In this document: positions 59,521 through 64,000 of the stretch, piece by piece
Position numbering within the stretch: position 1 is the first letter of the stretch
Layout: each line of letters opens with the position of its first letter
Source of the DNA: Chaenocephalus aceratus
Lineage: Eukaryota; Chordata; Actinopteri; Perciformes; Channichthyidae
Assembly (NCBI GenBank): GCA_023974075.1
Contig: JAMFTG010000049.1
Span: 82,501-146,500 of the forward strand
DNA length: 64,000 bases
Direction: 5' to 3'
Notes under the pieces: generated by a model
The model's database searches: none
What the model was told of the DNA's origin: nothing
The model's input: only the letters and a program-made list of their open reading frames with translations
Position numbers and translations under genes: made by a program

Positions 59521-60186
59521 GGATTCACTCCAGGTGGAACTAAAGTCTGATTCAACACTTGATTATATTTCACATCATTCATCCACATCTGTGAAGTAAC
59601 TAAAGGGATTAAATACATGTAGTGGAGTAAAAGTACACCATGTACCTCTGAACTGTAGTGGATTAGAAGTACAAAGTAGCAAAAGAAACATTGAAATACT
59701 TAAATAAAGTACAAGTATCTCAAAATTGTACCCAAGTACTTGAGTTTATGAATTTAGTTACTTCACACCAGATGCCATAAAGATAGAAAGCCTTGAGGCA
59801 TGAAAATACATTTTCAAAATGCTCAACAGTGCTGCCAAAATGTTAAACTCACTGCTACACAATTAAAATAAATGCTTTTATATATATTTATATTAGATGT
59901 GTCTCTTTGGCGTTTCTGTTCTTAGTAACACTGCTTCAGTTGTTCTGACTGCTAACATCATCTGTTATTCTTAATTTTAAAGCCGATATTCCGTGGGGTC
60001 GGGGGCTCGGATCCTTGTCACCTTTTCATACCTGATGAGTTTGCATGCCTGATTATATTTAAGACTGTTTCCCTTTTTTAAGAAAAGTATCGAAAAAGAA
60101 TCGGAATCGCAATTCTTGACTTGGTATCGGTATCGAAACCAAAATGTTGGTATCGTGACAACACTAGTCCTGACATTAGCCTGCAG

Positions 60187-60470
60187 GAAATTATTTTGAC
60201 CGAAGAGATGACTAGACAGTGCTAGACAGGTCACTGTCTAGCACTGGCTTCGTAGTGCACTGATCGATTAGGCTAAGCTAACCTGTAGCGCTCCCTCCAC
60301 ACTCACACAGCTTCATACAGACATAAATAAAGCAGCTGTATCCGCCACACAGGAAACACACATTTAAAACGGGTTTGCCTGCAGTTTTTGTGCACAAGCA
60401 TTCATCAAGGGTTCGGAAAGTGGCGCTGTCCTGAGAGTGGAGGTGTCCTGACATTAGCCTGCAGGCTCCA
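60187..60470. repeat. Duplicate of the hAT left flank (empty site)
   Basis: gaaattattttgaccgaaga (60189) and 60323-60459 repeat 58085-58352 without the hAT element. Confidence 0.8.
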
Positions 60471-61244
60471 TGGAGCTGTCAGCTCCGGACTGCGCAAAAT
60501 GCGTACATGAAGCGCTACGTCATGAACGCAAGAAATCTACCCTCATGGCTTAGAATCTGATTAGAAACAATTACTTCCCACACAGCGATCCGTGCACAGA
60601 GAGCGGGTTGTTTGCAGGTGCAGAGGTTTTAACCGGAAAACTAATATGTGAGGATCAAAAGTACATCTGTACAACTTTTTTCTGTATTTGGATTTTATTT
60701 ACATGAACATGAAACGGAACACATTTGTGTGCTTTGAAAAACACAAGTGTGGATCCTTCTGTGTGCACGTGTGTGTTATGAGACTGCTCTGAACCCATGC
60801 CTCTCGACTGCTGCTCGGGTCTGCTCGGTCGGCTTCCGGGTGAGGAGGCATTCCTTCAACCAACTGACAGTTGATAACATTACATTTTGAACAGGGGCCA
60901 TAATAGTGTACATAATGTTTGTTTGGGCAGTTACAACTGAATGTAATGTTTTCTACTTGTTTCCATCTGGAAGGCATCTGCCTTCATCACATGGAAAGTG
61001 TCTTGACCAACAACTCAAGTGTTTCTATAGCTATGCAGGCATGAAGCGAGCAAACACAAGCAAGAACAAACAAGGGAAATGAAGAACACAATTGAAATAG
61101 TATAATATCGTGGTGTTCATCTTATAATTCAGTCTAGAGAACCAGGCGGCATCGAGTCCTGCACACATCTACATGTTCTAGGGGAGGCCCGAACCCTTCG
61201 TGCGTCTATTGGGCTCAGGGCCATCTAAGCTAATCCTTAAAGTC
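60471..61244. other. No gene recognised
   Basis: A 92-codon minus frame (60977-60699) is cysteine-rich (SCNCPNKH, CSKCNVINC) but matches nothing I recognise. The rest is unassigned. Confidence 0.3.
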
Positions 61245-62322
61245 ATGCACTGTAACGGTATACGTACCCGTACCGAAATTATTGGGTGCGGGACACGTGT
61301 GTACCGAACGAATATAACGTTAAACGTAAAAAATTGAGAACGTGAAAAACGTTTTGGAAGTAAGCTCAGGTGCTGCGTGGCAGTGTTCGAGTAGCATGTT
61401 CCTGCAGCCCATGCTCCGGGCCGGGCCAAGTCATTTCATTGGACGAGAGGCATACTATGAGAGCTGGTCACAGGGATGCGTTCAAATGTAACCAGTAATT
61501 TGAGGAACTGTCGAAATGGCAAACGCAGATAAAGTTGAGCTCGAAAATGCTCCAGCATCATTGAAGTCTCCGCAGGGCTCAACGCTAACTTTTAAAAGTG
61601 GTTGCCAGGCTGGCAGCCAGGCATCAGCTTTTGGTTGCCAGAACTGAAAATACGGTTTTCGTTTTTAGACAGCTTATATTTTAAATAATGAAGATACTAT
61701 CCAGTTATATGTTACGTGGCTGGCAATACATCGAACTTTCACTCATTTGAAAAGGCATCACCGAAAGTGAATATCACCGGTACCAAAAGAAAACAGACTG
61801 AAGTGCAAACCCAACTCCCGCTAGCATGTAGCCTCCACCGCTCGCAGAGAGTTCAGACCGAGCCAGAGCTATTACCAACGCCAAGTGTCCTCGTGTTGCC
61901 ATGGTAGCAAAGCGCTACCTGGCTGTGCTGCCTCTGTCCCTAGAGAGGGTGTTCTCCACAGCAGGAGACATGCTAGTGCCAGCAGATCTGCCCTTTCTGC
62001 AGCCATGTGGACGAGTTCATCTTTCTTTAGACGACATGAAAACACAACGACAAGCAAGTCCTGATGCCAAGCTGCTGCTCAGGAACAGTGCAGTTCAGAT
62101 GCAGGTTATTTCAGTTCATCCACATGCTGCACCTCAATGTTCATTTCATTAGATTCTGTATTTATTTGAGTGAATATTCAGTTTAATAATAAATTAAAAC
62201 TATATATTTTATGTTTTGTGATAATTGTTTCTGCGGTACCGAAAACGTACCGGACTGAACCGTGACCTAAAACCCGAGGTACGTACGGAACCAAAATGTT
62301 TGTGAACCGTTACACCCCTACC
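61245..62322 (+). mobile_element. Internally deleted hAT element
   Basis: Left end near ctgtaacggtatacgtaccc; right end gtgaaccgttacacccctac, the inverse of the common gtgtaacggttcac hAT end. Contains an N-terminal piece (AGNTSNFHSFEKASP, 61716) and the C-terminal fragment. Copy B at 41306-42300 is its inverse. 1.08 kb. Confidence 0.7.
61901..62152 (+). pseudogene. hAT transposase C-terminal (dimerisation) fragment
   Basis: Uninterrupted 83 codons with YLAVLPLSLERVFSTAGD, as at 41724-41473. The DDE catalytic region is missing. Confidence 0.75.
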
Positions 62323-63180
62323 GTATACAGACCAGTGTGCGGAAAAGTACACGTCCCACCGTCCGGGACGTGTTATTTACAATATCGGACAAGTAGATCT
62401 TTCAATCGACTTGTCCGGCGGACAAGTGACGTTTTTGGCCCCGATGTATTGACAAGTTATTGATACATTCAGTTACAAAAGGCAGAACTCATTCGCACAT
62501 TGTTCTCGTTCTCTCTCTCTCTCTCTCGCTCTCGCTCTCGCTCTCTCTCTATTACATTGAGAAAATACTATGTGTTCACTTTTACAAACAGTGAGCAGCT
62601 GTGTGAATAAATGCGTGCAAGCCTCTCTGAGTTGTAGAAAGCGCTAGGCCTATAGGCTATAAATATAAAGTATCATTACTAAATGAACCTAAATGTTTGT
62701 GAACCGTTACACCCCTACCATATACTGAGACATAAATAAAGCAGCGACTGTATTCGCCATGACACGGACAGTCTGTGGTTTGTACTTGTTTAGCTTCCGC
62801 CATATTTGAAAACTCCATACGGAAACTCTAATAGGACATTTGACGTCTAGACGGCTGCCCGATTTGCATCGTGCATGCGCGAGTCATGAACTCTCAAATA
62901 TCTTTATTAAAATATTTTGTTATTTGAAATAAAATGAAGGACATTCACAGTTAATGTAATTAGATGTAAATTATGAATGCCATACATATTGCATACATTC
63001 AGTCAATATTTCTTCAGCATGTATGATGGCTGTCCAACAGAAGTTACATCCATTTCTCACTTATTCTGACAATGCACTTAACCCAATAAAATGACCCAAC
63101 AAAAGGAGTTGCTCAATAATAGTGAAGTCACGTTGTAATAACAATAACTCGTCTCTCTCGTTCAGATTAATATTGTGGGT
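62323..63180. other. No gene recognised
   Basis: 62400-62510 is the inverse of 41140-41260. Then (CT)-rich 62505-62550, a second gtgaaccgttacaccccta hAT end at 62699, and AT-rich sequence. Confidence 0.4.
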
Positions 63181-63345
63181 TTTTTGAGTGTTCTTTTTCT
63201 GCTTTGCCAAACGCCACTGTGTCAAATGTCCCATTAGAGTTGCCGTATGGAGTTGTCAAATATGGCGGACCATCTCGCACATGCGCACTGCAGATGGGGC
63301 AGGGCTGCAGATCGGGTAGTGACACACCTGCAGTGGAAATGCGCC

Positions 63346-63960
63346 ATAAGTGGATGTCATTGAAGACCTTTCCAAGAGCAGTCTCAGTGCTGTGGTTTGG
63401 ACGAAAGCCTGACTGGAACACATCCAAACAGTTATTTACATGCAAGAAATTACTCAACTGTTGAAAAACCACTTGTTCAATGATCTTACCTAGAAATGGG
63501 AGGTTTGATATGGGCCTGTAATTGGTCATTACTGAAGCATCTAGATTATTCTTTTTTAAGAGCGGTTTAATGACTGCAGTTTTCAGGGCCTGTGGAAAAA
63601 CACCTGAGTGAAGAGACTTGTTTACTATGTGAAGTAGATCTGAGGCCATGCAAGGAAAAGCATCTTTGAAAACCCCTGTTGGAATAATATCAAGGCAGCA
63701 GGAGGAGGACTTCAGAAGTTGAATAATGTCCTCCAGGTTTCTATCATTAATCTGATGGAACTGTGTCATGGTGTCTGAATTGATGTTAGGTGGACACAGA
63801 GACAACACATCTGCTGTACCTGATGCAGAGGCACTGACTGCTGGTCTGGTGTTCTGAGTGGGGGGATACTGACACTGGGGGGTTAGTTAGTCTGTCCACG
63901 GTAGCATTGGTTTTGTTTTTGGCAACTTTCCGTGAAACATAATGAAGGGGCCTCGAGAAA
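63346..63960 (-). pseudogene. L2/Rex-type LINE reverse transcriptase, N-terminal part
   Basis: The minus strand encodes LKSSSCCLDIIPTGVFKDAF, LKTAVIKPLLKKNNLDASVM, TNYRPISNLPFLGKIIEQVV and FQSGFRPNHSTETAL in one frame from about 63808. At about 63345, after FNDIHL, it breaks into unrelated sequence, so the catalytic box is missing. The frame is uninterrupted for about 150 codons, suggesting recent insertion or truncation. Confidence 0.8.
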
Positions 63961-64000
63961 TTCATGACAGTACATTAGCCGCGTTCACACTGCGGTACTT

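Larger units (their letters stand above)
58353..60166. mobile_element. Complete non-autonomous hAT element with 8-bp duplication
   Basis: Termini TAGTGTTG and CAACACTA. Perfect 8-bp flanks gtcctgac at 58345-58352 and 60167-60174. The unoccupied site aggtgtcctgacattagcc is present at 60441-60459. 1,814 bp, containing six 48-bp units and a short transposase-like start at 58634. Confidence 0.9.

Noticed and set aside
60699..60977. Cysteine-rich minus-strand frame as a zinc-binding gene
   Set aside because: Cysteine spacing does not fit a family I can name and there is no supporting context.

Overview
The window reads as nuclear DNA of a ray-finned (teleost) fish, probably a percomorph. It holds fish-type LINEs (L2/Rex-like and I/Nimb-like), BEL/Pao and retroviral remnants, many hAT ends, a PIF/Harbinger element, CA/CT microsatellites and very long minisatellites. 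Cellular coding content is sparse: a C2H2 zinc-finger gene present in three arrangements, and one THAP-domain exon. No RNA genes, CRISPR arrays or bacterial features were seen.

Layout. 1-3.25 kb: two abutting coding-phase minisatellites (27 and 33 bp). 3.4-4.6 kb: L2-like LINE 3' end. 4.9-6.6 kb: a 20/27-bp minisatellite whose short unit carries a CTCF-core-like sequence. 6.7-7.5 kb: a GC-rich inverted-repeat element with an amplified end. 7.9-11.4 kb (minus): a degenerate retroviral 3' half (integrase tail, broken env, polypurine tract, LTR). 11.9-12.5 kb: relative of the transposon core found at 52.5 kb. 12.7-13.05 kb: THAP exon beside a promoter-like stretch. 13.9-17.2 kb: minisatellites. 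17.7-29.6 kb (plus): zinc-finger gene copy A, with a leader exon, a 14-codon exon and an 8-finger exon, its intron full of transposons. 28.5-31.8 kb and 35.2-37.7 kb are inverted arms. 44.3-36.9 kb (minus): zinc-finger copy B with 5 fingers. 44.3-46 kb: LINE tail and BEL/Pao remnant. 48.2-55.9 kb: an I/Nimb-like LINE split by a 3.05-kb long-TIR transposon and by a hAT element that itself contains a MITE. 55.9-59.6 kb (plus): 5' half of zinc-finger copy C, whose finger exon would lie beyond the window. 58-62.5 kb: nested hAT elements. 63.3-64 kb: another LINE reverse transcriptase fragment.

The main point is a segmental inverted duplication (A versus B, centre near 33.5 kb) with a further direct copy (C). 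Paralogous empty and filled sites order some insertions, and the embedded minisatellites have changed copy number independently in each copy (20-bp array: 18, 24 and 14 units; 48-bp array: 27 units in A, 6 in C). In both A and B the 14-codon exon and the finger exon are intact, in the same phase and bounded by consensus splice sites, so these genes may be expressed. Almost everything else is transposon debris or tandem repeat. All family names are from sequence recognition by eye; no searches were run.
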